64,000 bases of DNA from Clostridia bacterium (GCA_017936765.1 JAGBEX010000004.1:124001-188000); one strand, 5' to 3'; shown: positions 23,621-32,573, counted from the first letter of the stretch. Notes: generated by a model not told the origin, from the letters alone. Made by a program: numbers and translations.

Positions 23621-25561
23621 TCAGATTTCCCACTCCTGGCAGATATCCGTGAACGGGCCCGGCAGCACGGGCTGACCGGCACGGTCGTTGCCGTAGAAAT
23701 CCGTGTTGGCCATGGGGATGGCCTCCACCTCGCCCACAGCGGCGGGATCGGCGATGTAGCCGATCTTCTTCATGCCGTCGGGCAGCTTGGGCTGGCGGCG
23801 GGTGGCGGGAGCAAAGCGCACTATGCCGTCCTCGAACGTGATGTCGAACCAGGCATTCTGGCCGTTCATGTCAAAGCCCAGGAACTCCTGCCAGGCAGCC
23901 AGGTGCAGGCAGACCTCCGGCGCGGGGTACATCACCCGCAGGTAGCCGCCGGTCATGCCCACATAGAGGTTGCCCTCGGCCTGGTTGTCCTCGGTGGGGA
24001 AGGTGATGGCGGACTCGGCACAATTGTAGAAGATATTGTTGCGGATATTGGCCTTGCGGGAGGTGCCGCCACGGTCGTTGCCGCCTGCGCCCAGGCGGAA
24101 GCCCACGGGCTTGGCGTAGTAGCCGCCATAGCGGCATTCGCCGATGAGGTTGTGCATGATCTGCAGGCGGTCGGTGCCTTCGCAGTAGATGCCGTAGCCG
24201 TTCACCGCATCGTTTTCCACCATCTTGTACCAGCCGGTGGAGCCAGGCTCCACGGGGATCTTGGCCGGGTCAAAGCGACCGTCCACACCCCAGATGATGT
24301 TGTTGTCGATCAGGTTCACGCCGTCGCGGGTGCATTCGATGAAGATGGCCTCGCGCTGGTTGATACCGTCCATGAACACATTGCCGGTGATGCGAGTGTT
24401 TACGTTGTTGCAGTCCAGCCACAGGTGGTCGGCCCAGTAGGTGTGGCGGATGACGTTGTTGCGGAAGAGGCTGTTCACCGTGTCATGCAGCTTGATGCCC
24501 GCGGCCTCCCAGCTCAGCTCCATGTGCTGCCAGCCGGTGCCGACGATCTCGCAGCCCTCCACCAGCACATGCACGGCGTAGATGCCCGCGATGCCGCACA
24601 CGCCTGCATCACGGATGGTGCAGTTGCGCACCACCGTGTAGCCGATCTGCTGATCAGGCAGGATCTCCCGGTGCCAACACTCGTTGCCGATGTCCATGGC
24701 CAGGGTGTTGGCCCAGTTCACCTGGCAGTCCTCGATGATCCAATGGTGGCCGCGGTTGCAGGAGATGGAACCCCGCTGGGGGACCGGCGCGCCGGTGGCG
24801 GCGTGTTCGCAGATCAGCCCCTTCACACGGATGTAGTTCAGGAAGGGCTTCCTGGGCGCAAAGCATTGCTCACGCACGGTGATCTCGATGCGGTGGTTCT
24901 CCGGCTTGTCGCCGTCCTTCAGACGGAAGTGGATGGTCTGGCCGTTGGCTTCCACCCAGTAGGTGTTTTCCTCGTCGGCCATGTGGTTGTACAACGCCAC
25001 CTGCTTCATGGGTACGCCGTCCACAAAGATGCAGCCGCGGCGGTTGAGGTAGGGGAGCATATCGGTCTTTTCATATTCAATGAAAAGCCTGTCGTGGATC
25101 AGGTTGATGGCGCAGAAGGGATTGTAGCCCCGGAACATATCCGGCTCCAGCTCGTGCATCCAGATGCTGGCGTTGGGCAGCTCCAGGTCGCGGTGCTTGC
25201 CCCGGGTGAGCTGCCAGCCGGTGCTGGGGGCGAAGTCCGTCACCTGCTCGGAGGCGCGGATAATGACCTCGCCATCGCCATAGACCTCGTAGGAGATCAT
25301 ATGCTCCGCATCGGTGCCGCCCCGGGCAGGCTGGACGCACTCGCGGTACAGTCCGGCGTGGATGCGCACCCGGGTGCCGGGGGTGGCGATGCGGGCGGCG
25401 GCGTTGATGGTCTTGAAGGGCGCGGCCTCGCTGCCGTCGTTGGTATCGGAAGCGTTAGCAGCATTACAGTCCACATAAAGGGTCTGGGTCCAGGTGCAGT
25501 CCTTCTCCCAGAAGTCGAACATGGTGCCATCCGGCAGCCGGGCATTGAGCTTCTTGTCCAT
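23621..25561 (-). CDS. Right-handed parallel beta-helix protein (putative carbohydrate-active enzyme)
   Basis: 646 residues, ATG after AAGGAGG. The N-terminus has the DUF1565-like opening LYVDCNAANASDTNDG, EAAPFKTINAAAR and VRIHAGLYRECV, then repeated short Asn-rich rungs (VVRNCTIRDAG, LFRNNVIRHT, ITGNVFMDG, LIDNNIIWG, IRNNIFYN) that predict a parallel beta-helix up to about residue 530. No signal peptide. Such folds occur in pectate-lyase-like enzymes and in GH141-type hydrolases; I cannot choose between them. It lies next to the rhamnosidase, converging on it, so it probably belongs to the same plant-glycan locus. Confidence 0.8.
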   Translation of the reverse strand: MDKKLNARLPDGTMFDFWEKDCTWTQTLYVDCNAANASDTNDGSEAAPFKTINAAARIATPGTRVRIHAGLYRECVQPARGGTDAEHMISYEVYGDGEVIIRASEQVTDFAPSTGWQLTRGKHRDLELPNASIWMHELEPDMFRGYNPFCAINLIHDRLFIEYEKTDMLPYLNRRGCIFVDGVPMKQVALYNHMADEENTYWVEANGQTIHFRLKDGDKPENHRIEITVREQCFAPRKPFLNYIRVKGLICEHAATGAPVPQRGSISCNRGHHWIIEDCQVNWANTLAMDIGNECWHREILPDQQIGYTVVRNCTIRDAGVCGIAGIYAVHVLVEGCEIVGTGWQHMELSWEAAGIKLHDTVNSLFRNNVIRHTYWADHLWLDCNNVNTRITGNVFMDGINQREAIFIECTRDGVNLIDNNIIWGVDGRFDPAKIPVEPGSTGWYKMVENDAVNGYGIYCEGTDRLQIMHNLIGECRYGGYYAKPVGFRLGAGGNDRGGTSRKANIRNNIFYNCAESAITFPTEDNQAEGNLYVGMTGGYLRVMYPAPEVCLHLAAWQEFLGFDMNGQNAWFDITFEDGIVRFAPATRRQPKLPDGMKKIGYIADPAAVGEVEAIPMANTDFYGNDRAGQPVLPGPFTDICQEWEI

Positions 25562-25634
25562 TTGCGATAACCTCCTTGCGGATTTTGACGCGGATGATTT
25601 TGAGATTGTGTATAAACGATGAGCTGTTAGCTAT

Positions 25635-25662
25635 ATCATAACGAAAAAAAGAAAAAATGCAA
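25635..25662 (-). promoter_or_regulatory. Promoter of the beta-helix gene
   Basis: Minus strand: TTGCAT (25657-25662), 16-base A/T-rich spacer, TATGAT (25635-25640). Confidence 0.5.
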
Positions 25663-25665
25663 TAG

Positions 25666-25700
25666 AAAAGCGCAACATGACCGAAATCATGTTGCGTTTT
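25666..25700. terminator. Terminator of the coiled-coil gene
   Basis: A 10-bp perfect stem (25671-25680 with 25687-25696) flanked by AAAA and TTTT on both sides, downstream of the minus-strand gene ending at 25722. Confidence 0.8.
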
Positions 25701-25721
25701 GTCCCAAATGGATGTTTTGTT

Positions 25722-26510
25722 TTATTTGGTGATGGTCTTGGGGGCGTACTTGGCTTCGAGCTCTTCAGCCTCTTCGTAGGCGGCCAGCTCGGTGTTGGCA
25801 GCTTCCAGGTCGGCCTTGGCGGTCTCCAGCTCGGCCTTCACAGCGGTCAGCTCGGTGGCGGCGGCAGCGGCCTCGGTCTGGGCGGCGGTGAGGGCGGTCT
25901 CGGCCTCGGTCAGGGCGGCAGAAACGGTCTCGCTCTTGGTGGTCAGGTCGGCCACGGAGGCTTCCAGGGTGGTCTTTTCTTCGGTGAGGGTGGCCACAGA
26001 GGTCTCCAGGGCAGCCTTGTCAGCGGTCAGGGTGGCGATGGCGGCATCCTGCTCGGCAGCCTTGGTGGCGGCGGCTTCGACCTGAGCGGTCAGGTCAGCG
26101 ATGGAGGCTTCCAGGGTGGCCTTCTCGGCGGTCAGGGCGGCGATGCTGCCCTCGGCCTCGGTCTTGGCGGTGTTGGCGGTCTCCAGGGCGGTGGCCGCGT
26201 CGGTGTTGGCGGTGGTCAGGTCAGCAACCTGGGTCTCCAGGGTGGCAGACTTGGCGGTGGCTTCTTCCAGAGAGGTGGTGGCTTCCTTCAGGGCGTTTTC
26301 AGCCTCGGTCAGGCTGGCCTGCAGGGTCTCCTTTTCAGCAGCGGTGGTTTCCCACTGGGTGCGGCTGGCGGCCAGGTCGGCGGTGAGGGTGTTCACCTGC
26401 TCCTGCAGGTTGGCGCGGGTGGAGAACAGGGAAACGCACAGGATCACGGCAGCCAGCAGGCAAACGCACAGGATGATGAGTTCAATGGGCTTTTTCTTGG
26501 TCTGGGACAT
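25722..26510 (-). CDS. Membrane-anchored Ala/Thr/Glu-rich coiled-coil protein
   Basis: 262 residues from MSQTKKKPIEL, after AAAGGAGG. One membrane helix (about residues 10-32), then an almost uninterrupted heptad array from residue 35 to 245 (units such as LTADKAALETSVAT, LTEEKTTLEASVAD), rich in Ala, Thr and Glu and nearly free of aromatic residues. It ends with a short tail. It should form a long rod extending from the membrane, probably outside. The family is not recognised and the composition makes any similarity search unreliable. It is the second gene of a pair with a shorter membrane coiled-coil protein, 65 bases downstream of it. Confidence 0.8.
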   Translation of the reverse strand: MSQTKKKPIELIILCVCLLAAVILCVSLFSTRANLQEQVNTLTADLAASRTQWETTAAEKETLQASLTEAENALKEATTSLEEATAKSATLETQVADLTTANTDAATALETANTAKTEAEGSIAALTAEKATLEASIADLTAQVEAAATKAAEQDAAIATLTADKAALETSVATLTEEKTTLEASVADLTTKSETVSAALTEAETALTAAQTEAAAAATELTAVKAELETAKADLEAANTELAAYEEAEELEAKYAPKTITK

Positions 26511-26575
26511 AGGGGAAACCTCCTTTTTCAATTTTGATAACGATTGATCACACGCCATGCGTGTTGAATCCACTT

Positions 26576-27007
26576 TTATTGCAGCTGCTCTTTCAACTGC
26601 TGTTCCTGCAAACGCAGCACTTCCACCTCGGCCAGCAGGGCGGCTTCCTGCTCCTTCAGGGCAGCTACCTCGGCCTGAAGGGCTTCCGCCTGCTCCAGCA
26701 GGGCGGCATTTTCACTGCGCAGGGCCTTGCGCTGGGCGCGCAGGTCGGTCTCGGTGGCCACGGCAGCGGCGGCCAGGGGTTCCATGTCGGCTACCTGGGC
26801 AAGCACCACGGGCAGCTCGGCAGACACCTGGTTGTATTCATACTGCTGCTTCACCTCGCGCTGGCGGCTGGTGTCCAGGCTGAGGGTCAGGTCGGCCACC
26901 TGAAAACGAAGCTCGTACTGGGAGGCGGCAAACCACGCAAGCACGGCGCAGGTGAGGAACATCACCGCGGTGAACACGGCTTTGAACCAGCCCGGCATAT
27001 GCTGCAT
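26576..27007 (-). CDS. Membrane-anchored coiled-coil protein (short)
   Basis: 143 residues from an ATG at 27007 preceded by GGGAGCGGG. A membrane helix at about residues 8-29 is followed by Gln/Leu/Glu/Ala-rich heptads (about 85-143: LLEQAEALQAEVAALK, EQEAALLAEVEVLRLQ) that extend to the last residue. Same architecture as the longer neighbour, so the two may form a mixed coiled coil at the membrane. No catalytic motif. It is the first gene of the pair; a convincing promoter was not seen, although the AT-rich sequence at 27030-27070 could hold one. Confidence 0.72.
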   Translation of the reverse strand: MQHMPGWFKAVFTAVMFLTCAVLAWFAASQYELRFQVADLTLSLDTSRQREVKQQYEYNQVSAELPVVLAQVADMEPLAAAAVATETDLRAQRKALRSENAALLEQAEALQAEVAALKEQEAALLAEVEVLRLQEQQLKEQLQ

Positions 27008-27117
27008 GGATACACCCGCTCCCTTCGCTCTATTGTATACTTTAGTCTATTGTAGCATACATGAACCAAAATGAAAAGAGTTTTTGCACATGAGATGTTT
27101 TGGTTTGCGCAACGCTC

Positions 27118-27146
27118 TTGCATCGCGGGCGCTGGTAGTGTAAAAT
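27118..27146 (+). promoter_or_regulatory. Promoter of the Lrp/aminotransferase unit
   Basis: TTGCAT (27118-27123), 17-base spacer, TAAAAT (27141-27146), about 45 bases before the Lrp start. Confidence 0.65.
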
Positions 27147-27190
27147 GTTATCTGTGAAACTATTCGATATTGGGAAAGGGGAGATCCTTT

Positions 27191-27682
27191 TTGACGAAGC
27201 TTGATATGGATCTGCTGGAGATCCTGCGGGAAGACTGCCGTCTGCCCCTGGAAAAGCTGGCCATCATGACCGGCGCCACGGTGACCGAGGTGGCTGAAGC
27301 CATCGACAACATGGAGAAGGAACGCATCATTCTGCGCTATTCTCCCACCATCAACTGGGATCTGACTGACCGCGAGCGGGTGGAGGCCATGATCGAGGTG
27401 CGGGTCACTCCCCAGCGCGACATGGGCTTTGACGCCGTGGCCAAGCGCATCTACCGTTTTGAAGAGGTCAAGAGCGTCTACCTGATGAGCGGCGCCTATG
27501 ACCTGCTGGTGCTGGTGGAAGCCCGCACCCTGAAGGAACTGGCCATGTTTGTTTCCGACAAGCTCTCCACGCTGGAAATGGTCACCGGCACGGCCACCAG
27601 CTTTGTCCTCAAGCGCTACAAGGAGGAGGGCGTGATCTTCGATACGGAGAAATCTGATAACCGGTTGGTGATCAGCCCGTGA
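27191..27682 (+). CDS. Lrp/AsnC-family transcriptional regulator
   Basis: 163 residues from a TTG start at 27191, chosen because AAAGGGGAG lies seven bases upstream; the next ATG (27206) is too far from any site and would cut the first helix. The N-terminal winged helix (LDMDLLEILREDCRLPLEKLAIMTGATVTEVAEAI) is followed by the ligand-binding RAM domain (about 65-150, with VRVTPQRDMG and VYLMSGAYDLLVLVEA). Members form octamers and respond to amino acids. Its stop overlaps the start of an aminotransferase gene (GTGA), so it probably controls, and is coupled to, amino acid metabolism. The sensed amino acid is unknown. Confidence 0.9.
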   Translation: MTKLDMDLLEILREDCRLPLEKLAIMTGATVTEVAEAIDNMEKERIILRYSPTINWDLTDRERVEAMIEVRVTPQRDMGFDAVAKRIYRFEEVKSVYLMSGAYDLLVLVEARTLKELAMFVSDKLSTLEMVTGTATSFVLKRYKEEGVIFDTEKSDNRLVISP

Positions 27683-28857
27683 AATACGATCGCTATCTGA
27701 ATCCTGATATCGCTGCTGTGCCGCCCAGCGGTATCCGTCGCTTTTTCGACCTGGCCTCCACCATGAAGGATGCTATCTCCCTGGGTGTGGGCGAGCCGGA
27801 CTTTGTGACCCCCTATCATATCCGCAACGCTGCCATCAACTCCATTGTGGATGGCGAGACCCAGTATACCCCCAACCGTGGCCTGCTGCCTTTGCGCAAG
27901 GAGATCAGCTGGTATCTGGAGCATCGCTACCAGACCTGCTACAACCCGGAGACCGAGATCCTGGTCACCGTGGGCGCCAGCGAGAGCATCGACGTGGCGC
28001 TCCGTGCGCTGGTGGCTCCGGGGGATGAGGTGCTGGTGCCGGAACCCAGCTATGTGTCCTACAGCCCCAGCGTGATCTTTGCCGGTGGCAAGCCCGTGGG
28101 TGTGGAAACCACCCAGGAGACCAACTTCCGCCTCACGCCGGACAAGGTGCGCGCGGCCATAACCCCCCGCACCAAGGCGCTGATTCTGCCCTATCCCAAC
28201 AACCCCACCGGCGGCATCATGGAGAAAAGCGACCTGGAGGCCCTGGCCCAGGTGGTGCGGGAGACCGGCATCATGGTCATCAGCGATGAGATCTACTCCG
28301 AGCTGACCTACGGCGGATTGCAGCACGTCTCCTTTGCCTCCCTGCCGGGCATGTGGGACTACACGCTGACCATCAACGGCTTCAGCAAGTCCTTTGCCAT
28401 GACGGGCTGGCGCGTGGGCTACATCTGCGGCCCTGCGGAGATCATCAGCGTGCTGAACAAGATCCACCAGTACGGCATCCTGTGCGCACCGCGCCAGGGT
28501 CAGGTGGCGGCGCTGGAGGCGCTGCGCTCCGGCCGTGAGCGCAACTATGAAGACGTGATCCATATGCGGGAAAGCTATGACCGCCGCCGCCGACTGATGG
28601 TGGATGGCTTCCGCAGCATGGGTCTGGAGTGCTTCGAGCCGCTGGGCGCGTTCTATGTGTTCCCGTCCATCAAGAAAACCGGCATGACCAGCGAGGATTT
28701 CTGCGAAGGGCTGCTGAATGCACAGAAGGTGGCCTGCGTGCCTGGCACGGCCTTTGGCCCCTGTGGCGAAGGTCACATCCGCTGTAGCTATGCCACGGCC
28801 ATCGATAAGCTGAACATTGCCCTGGACAAGATGGCCGACTACATGGCCACCCTGTAA
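27679..28857 (+). CDS. PLP-dependent class I/II aminotransferase
   Basis: 392 residues from a GTG that overlaps the Lrp stop. Fold-type I features: the substrate-side GEPDF loop (38-42), PYPNNPTGG (171-179), the ISDEIY motif and the PLP-binding Lys237 in NGFSKSFAMTGWR, with the C-terminal Arg in the GHIRCSYA strand. It resembles the MalY/PatA- and aspartate-aminotransferase-like Firmicutes group. It transfers an amino group between an amino acid and a 2-oxo acid in the cytoplasm; the specific pair cannot be assigned from the sequence. The coupling to an Lrp regulator is frequent in this order. Confidence 0.92.
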   Translation: MKYDRYLNPDIAAVPPSGIRRFFDLASTMKDAISLGVGEPDFVTPYHIRNAAINSIVDGETQYTPNRGLLPLRKEISWYLEHRYQTCYNPETEILVTVGASESIDVALRALVAPGDEVLVPEPSYVSYSPSVIFAGGKPVGVETTQETNFRLTPDKVRAAITPRTKALILPYPNNPTGGIMEKSDLEALAQVVRETGIMVISDEIYSELTYGGLQHVSFASLPGMWDYTLTINGFSKSFAMTGWRVGYICGPAEIISVLNKIHQYGILCAPRQGQVAALEALRSGRERNYEDVIHMRESYDRRRRLMVDGFRSMGLECFEPLGAFYVFPSIKKTGMTSEDFCEGLLNAQKVACVPGTAFGPCGEGHIRCSYATAIDKLNIALDKMADYMATL

Positions 28858-28873
28858 GCAAACGGAGGAAACC

Positions 28874-29941
28874 ATGCGTAAGTACCTATTGCTGCTGTTG
28901 GCGCTTTTGCTGGCGCTGACCGGCTGCGCCGCCGCCGAGGACGAGGAGTTCTCCATGGAGGACATCCTCTCCAATGTGAAGCCCGAGGTGGTGGAAAAAA
29001 CCATCGTACAGCCCACACCGGAGCCGCAAAACGCCGTGGAAGAGGAGGAAGCCTCCATCTACGAGCCGGATGGGTCCATCCTGATCACCCTGTCGGCTGC
29101 CGGCGATCTGGCGCTGAGCGGCGATCTCTACGATGCGGAGCTGACCAAGCAGAACGGCAACATCCACTTCCCCCTGCGGAACATTCGCGAAACGCTGATG
29201 CAGGACGATGTGACCCTCATCAACCTGGAAAGCGCTGCATCTGCTGAGATGCTGGCGCAGGGCAGCGTGGAGGCGGTGTCCCTGGGGAACGACGGTGTGC
29301 TTGCCCTGGATGAAACTGCCCAGCAGGAGCTGAAGCAGGCTCTGAGCCTGGCAGGCATTGCCTACGCCCAGAACGCCGAGGTGGGCGTGAAGGAGATCAA
29401 GGGCGTCCAGGTGGCCATGCTGAGCTACTCCTGCCTGGAGGACTTCGACCGGGTGGTGAGCCGCATCCCCCAGGACGTGGCTGCCGCCAAGACCCAGTAT
29501 CCCATTGTGGTCGTCAGCTTCCATTGGGGCAGGGAGAATGCCTATACCCCCGATGAACAGCAGGTGCTGCTGGGTCGCCTGGCGGTGGACAGCGGCGCCA
29601 ATCTGGTGCTGGGCCACCGCAGCCGCCGCATTCAGCCCATTGAGTATTACAAGGGCGCCTACATCTGCTATTCCCTGGGCAGCTTTTGCTACACCGGGGA
29701 GGACAAGCCCAGCGACATGAGCAGCTACATCTTCCAGACCCGCTTCCGTATGCGGGATGGCGTGGTGGAGGCAGACGGCTTCCGCATCCTGCCCATCCGC
29801 ATTTCCAGCCGCACCGACAGAAACGACTTCACTCCCTCCCTGCTGGACAAGGCTACTGCGGTGGACAGCATTCTGAACACCCTGCGGGAAAACGGCAGCG
29901 CCTTGCAGTTTGCGGTGGAAGATTATCCGCTGACATGGTAA
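28874..29941 (+). CDS. CapA-like lipoprotein with altered metal motifs
   Basis: 355 residues, ATG after CGGAGGA. Signal peptide with lipobox LTGC (Cys18). The mature part follows the CapA/PgsA metallophosphatase-like fold: AAGDLALSGD near residue 77, VTLINLES, VVVSFHWGRENAYTPDEQQ, LVLGHRSRRIQPIEYY and ICYSLGSFCYTG. The family's ANNH motif appears as LGND and its HPH as HRS, so two metal His residues look lost (alignment by eye). CapA relatives act in poly-gamma-glutamate or capsule assembly on the cell surface; here a binding or scaffold role is as likely as catalysis. It sits between the aminotransferase and a GH8 enzyme in a tight plus-strand run. Confidence 0.78.
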   Translation: MRKYLLLLLALLLALTGCAAAEDEEFSMEDILSNVKPEVVEKTIVQPTPEPQNAVEEEEASIYEPDGSILITLSAAGDLALSGDLYDAELTKQNGNIHFPLRNIRETLMQDDVTLINLESAASAEMLAQGSVEAVSLGNDGVLALDETAQQELKQALSLAGIAYAQNAEVGVKEIKGVQVAMLSYSCLEDFDRVVSRIPQDVAAAKTQYPIVVVSFHWGRENAYTPDEQQVLLGRLAVDSGANLVLGHRSRRIQPIEYYKGAYICYSLGSFCYTGEDKPSDMSSYIFQTRFRMRDGVVEADGFRILPIRISSRTDRNDFTPSLLDKATAVDSILNTLRENGSALQFAVEDYPLTW

Positions 29942-29954
29942 AGGAGAAGCACGC

Positions 29955-31061
29955 ATGACCTACCCCAACTGGTTTGCCCGCATTGGCATCAGCGATGCAG
30001 AAGCCCGCGCCAGGGTGCAGGAGACCTTCAACACCATCTTCTTTGACCCGGAGGAAAAGTTCTACCACGATGTGGACGCGGACAGCGGCTGCATGGAGGA
30101 CACCGGCAACATCGACGCCCGCACCGAGGGCATGAGCTATGGCATGATGATGGCCGTGCAGATGGATCGCCAGGATCTGTTCGACAAGCTGTGGTGCTTT
30201 GCCAAGCGGTATATGCACCACGAGACGGGCAAGTACGAGGGCTACTTCGCCTGGTCGGTGCAGCTGGACGGCACGCACAATGCCGAAGGCCCCGCCCCTG
30301 ACGGCGAGGAGTACTTCGCCATGGCGCTGTTCATGGCTGCCGCCCGCTGGGGCGATGGCAAGGGCATCTACAACTATACCGCCCAGGGTCAGGACATCCT
30401 GCGGCATTGCGTCCACCAGCACGAGATGGTGGAGGGCGGCGACCCCATGTGGGATGGGCAGAACCACTTCATCAAGTTTGTGCCGGAAACGCCCTATTCC
30501 GATCCCAGCTACCACCTGCCCCATTTCTACGAGCTGTTTGCCCTGAAGGCCGACGAGGGCGATCGCCCCTTCTGGAAGGCCGCGGCCCAGGCCAGCCGGG
30601 AGTATCTGGTGTTCAGCGCCCATCCGGAAACGGGCATGAGTCCTGAATACGCGGAATACGACGGCACCCCCAGGCTGATGTTCGGCAAACCCTACGCCTA
30701 CTATTCCGATGCCTACCGCGTGGTGATGAACATTGCCCTCAACCACCTGTGGTTTGGCGGCAGCAAGGAGCTGGCGGCCATCGCCACCCGGCTGCAGAAC
30801 TTCTTCCATGGCATTGCGGAAGCGGACTACGCCGCCTACGACCTGGACGGCACCGCTCACGACGAACCCGCCATGCACCCGGTGGCCATCACCGCCGTGC
30901 TGGGCGCTGCGTCCATTGCCAGCGAAAGCCCCTATGCGGACGAGTACCTGCGCAATTTCTGGAACACACCCATGCGCAAGGGCAAGCGCCGCTACTACGA
31001 CAACTGCCTGTACTTCTTCTGCCTGCTGATGCTGGCGGGCGAGTACAAGCTTTACATCTAA
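29955..31061 (+). CDS. Reducing-end xylose-releasing exo-oligoxylanase, glycoside hydrolase family 8
   Basis: 368 residues, ATG after AAGGAG. The GH8 motif DARTEGMSYGMMMAVQ provides the expected general acid Glu58, and YYSDAYRVVMN the expected base Asp, both as in Rex enzymes (EC 3.2.1.156). No signal peptide, and the length is close to that of cytoplasmic Rex enzymes rather than secreted GH8 cellulases. It would remove xylose from the reducing end of imported xylo-oligosaccharides by inversion. It is followed by a terminator that also carries part of the next promoter. Confidence 0.9.
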   Translation: MTYPNWFARIGISDAEARARVQETFNTIFFDPEEKFYHDVDADSGCMEDTGNIDARTEGMSYGMMMAVQMDRQDLFDKLWCFAKRYMHHETGKYEGYFAWSVQLDGTHNAEGPAPDGEEYFAMALFMAAARWGDGKGIYNYTAQGQDILRHCVHQHEMVEGGDPMWDGQNHFIKFVPETPYSDPSYHLPHFYELFALKADEGDRPFWKAAAQASREYLVFSAHPETGMSPEYAEYDGTPRLMFGKPYAYYSDAYRVVMNIALNHLWFGGSKELAAIATRLQNFFHGIAEADYAAYDLDGTAHDEPAMHPVAITAVLGAASIASESPYADEYLRNFWNTPMRKGKRRYYDNCLYFFCLLMLAGEYKLYI

Positions 31062-31067
31062 TGAAAG

Positions 31068-31094
31068 GCAGCACCTTGCGGGGTGCTGCTTTTT
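31068..31094 (+). terminator. Terminator of the Lrp-GH8 run
   Basis: GCAGCACC / GGTGCTGC stem (31068-31075 with 31082-31089) followed by TTTTT. Confidence 0.85.
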
Positions 31095-31105
31095 CGTGCT
31101 ATAAT
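31076..31105 (+). promoter_or_regulatory. Promoter overlapping the terminator
   Basis: TTGCGG (31076-31081) in the terminator loop, an 18-base spacer and TATAAT (31100-31105) preceded by TGC. It drives the beta-helix gene at 31145. Confidence 0.6.
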
Positions 31106-31144
31106 GCGGGCAAATGACACGTTACCATATGAAGGAGGCTGCTT

Positions 31145-32572
31145 ATGTCCTCGTATATCACCTATGAAATGTTCGGTGCGGTGGGCAATGGCGTGGCCGA
31201 CGACCTGCCCGCTATCGTGGCGGCGCACGCCGAGGCCAACCGGCTGCATCTGCCGGTGAAGGCTAAGCCGGGTGCTGCTTACTATCTTTCTCCCAAGGGG
31301 CTGACGGCCACCGTGCAGACCAGCGTGGACTGGACGGGAGCGAAGTTCATCATTGACGATGTGGACTGTGAATGCATCACCGCGCCCATCTTCCGCGTGG
31401 CATCGGCGCAGCAGCCCCTGCCCCTGGATGTGGTCACCATGCATGATGGTCAGATCCAGCTGAACAATCCCCACGGCTGCGACCTGTTTGTGATCGTGAA
31501 AAATGAGCGGCACATGGATTACATCCGCAAAGGGCTGAACCAGGACAACGGCCATCCCCGCACGGATGTGTTTGTGCTGGGAGCGGACGGCAGGCTGTCC
31601 TCGCCCCTGTCCTTCGATTTTGATGAGATCACCAGCATCTGTGCCTATCCCATCGATGCGGAGCGCATCACCCTCACCGGCGGCGAGTTCACCACCATCG
31701 CCAACCAGGCGGAGTCCAAATACAACTACCACAGCCGGAATATCCACATCACCCGCTCCAATGTGGAGGTGGGCGGCATCACGCATTTTGTGACAGGCGA
31801 AAAGGATCACGGCGCGCCCTACATCGGCTTTGTGCAGCTGGAAAACTGCGCCCGGGTCACCGTGCGGGACTGCACCTTCACGGCGCACCGCATTTACGAT
31901 ACCATCGGCAGCGCCGGGCTACCCGTTCCCATGGGGTCCTATGACATCCGCGCCGACCGCACCGCCGATATCACCTTTGCCCGCTGCGCCCAGACCACCG
32001 ATATCCACGACAGCCGCTACTGGGGGCTGATCAGCACCAATTTCTGCCGGGACCTGATCTTTGAGGACTGCTGTTTTTCCCGCTTCGATGCCCATATGGG
32101 CGTGAGCAACTGCACCCTGCGCCGCTGCCGCCTGGGCTGGCAATGCCTGAACGCCATCGGCAACGGCAGCTTCCTCATTGAGGACACCGAGGCCTATGGC
32201 GACGCCTTTGTGAACCTGCGGGAGGATTACGGCTGCACCTGGCGCGGGGACGTGACCATCCGCAACTGCACCTGGCTTCCCCGCAGCCAGCGCCGGGCGG
32301 TGTTCAGCGGCCACAACGGCGGCACCCACGACTTTGGCTACACCTGCCATATGCCCAACGTGACCATCGACGGCCTGACGGTGCAGGAGCAGCAAACTGA
32401 CGCTGCGCCGCTGTACATCTTCAACGACTATCTTGGCCACGAAACGGCCGACTGCCCCCACAAGCCCATCCCGCCGGACTGGGTGAAGGTGCGGCGCATC
32501 CACACCCTGCGCCCCGTGGCGCTGTGTGAGGAGCCTGCGCTGATGCCGGATACAAAATATACCGCAGAATGA
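31145..32572 (+). CDS. Pectate-lyase-superfamily beta-helix protein
   Basis: 475 residues, ATG after GAAGGAGG. It opens with the superfamily signature FGAVGNGVADDLPAIVAAHAEA (as in pectate lyase 3-like and GH28-related proteins), followed by beta-helix rungs (VTVRDCTFTAHR, LIFEDCCFSRF, CTLRRCRLGW, VTIRNCTWLP). There is no signal peptide. The likely catalytic face is not evident, so lyase, hydrolase or epimerase cannot be separated. It forms its own transcription unit between the GH8 gene and a tRNA, and probably acts on plant oligosaccharides inside the cell. Confidence 0.82.
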   Translation: MSSYITYEMFGAVGNGVADDLPAIVAAHAEANRLHLPVKAKPGAAYYLSPKGLTATVQTSVDWTGAKFIIDDVDCECITAPIFRVASAQQPLPLDVVTMHDGQIQLNNPHGCDLFVIVKNERHMDYIRKGLNQDNGHPRTDVFVLGADGRLSSPLSFDFDEITSICAYPIDAERITLTGGEFTTIANQAESKYNYHSRNIHITRSNVEVGGITHFVTGEKDHGAPYIGFVQLENCARVTVRDCTFTAHRIYDTIGSAGLPVPMGSYDIRADRTADITFARCAQTTDIHDSRYWGLISTNFCRDLIFEDCCFSRFDAHMGVSNCTLRRCRLGWQCLNAIGNGSFLIEDTEAYGDAFVNLREDYGCTWRGDVTIRNCTWLPRSQRRAVFSGHNGGTHDFGYTCHMPNVTIDGLTVQEQQTDAAPLYIFNDYLGHETADCPHKPIPPDWVKVRRIHTLRPVALCEEPALMPDTKYTAE

Positions 32573-32573
32573 G

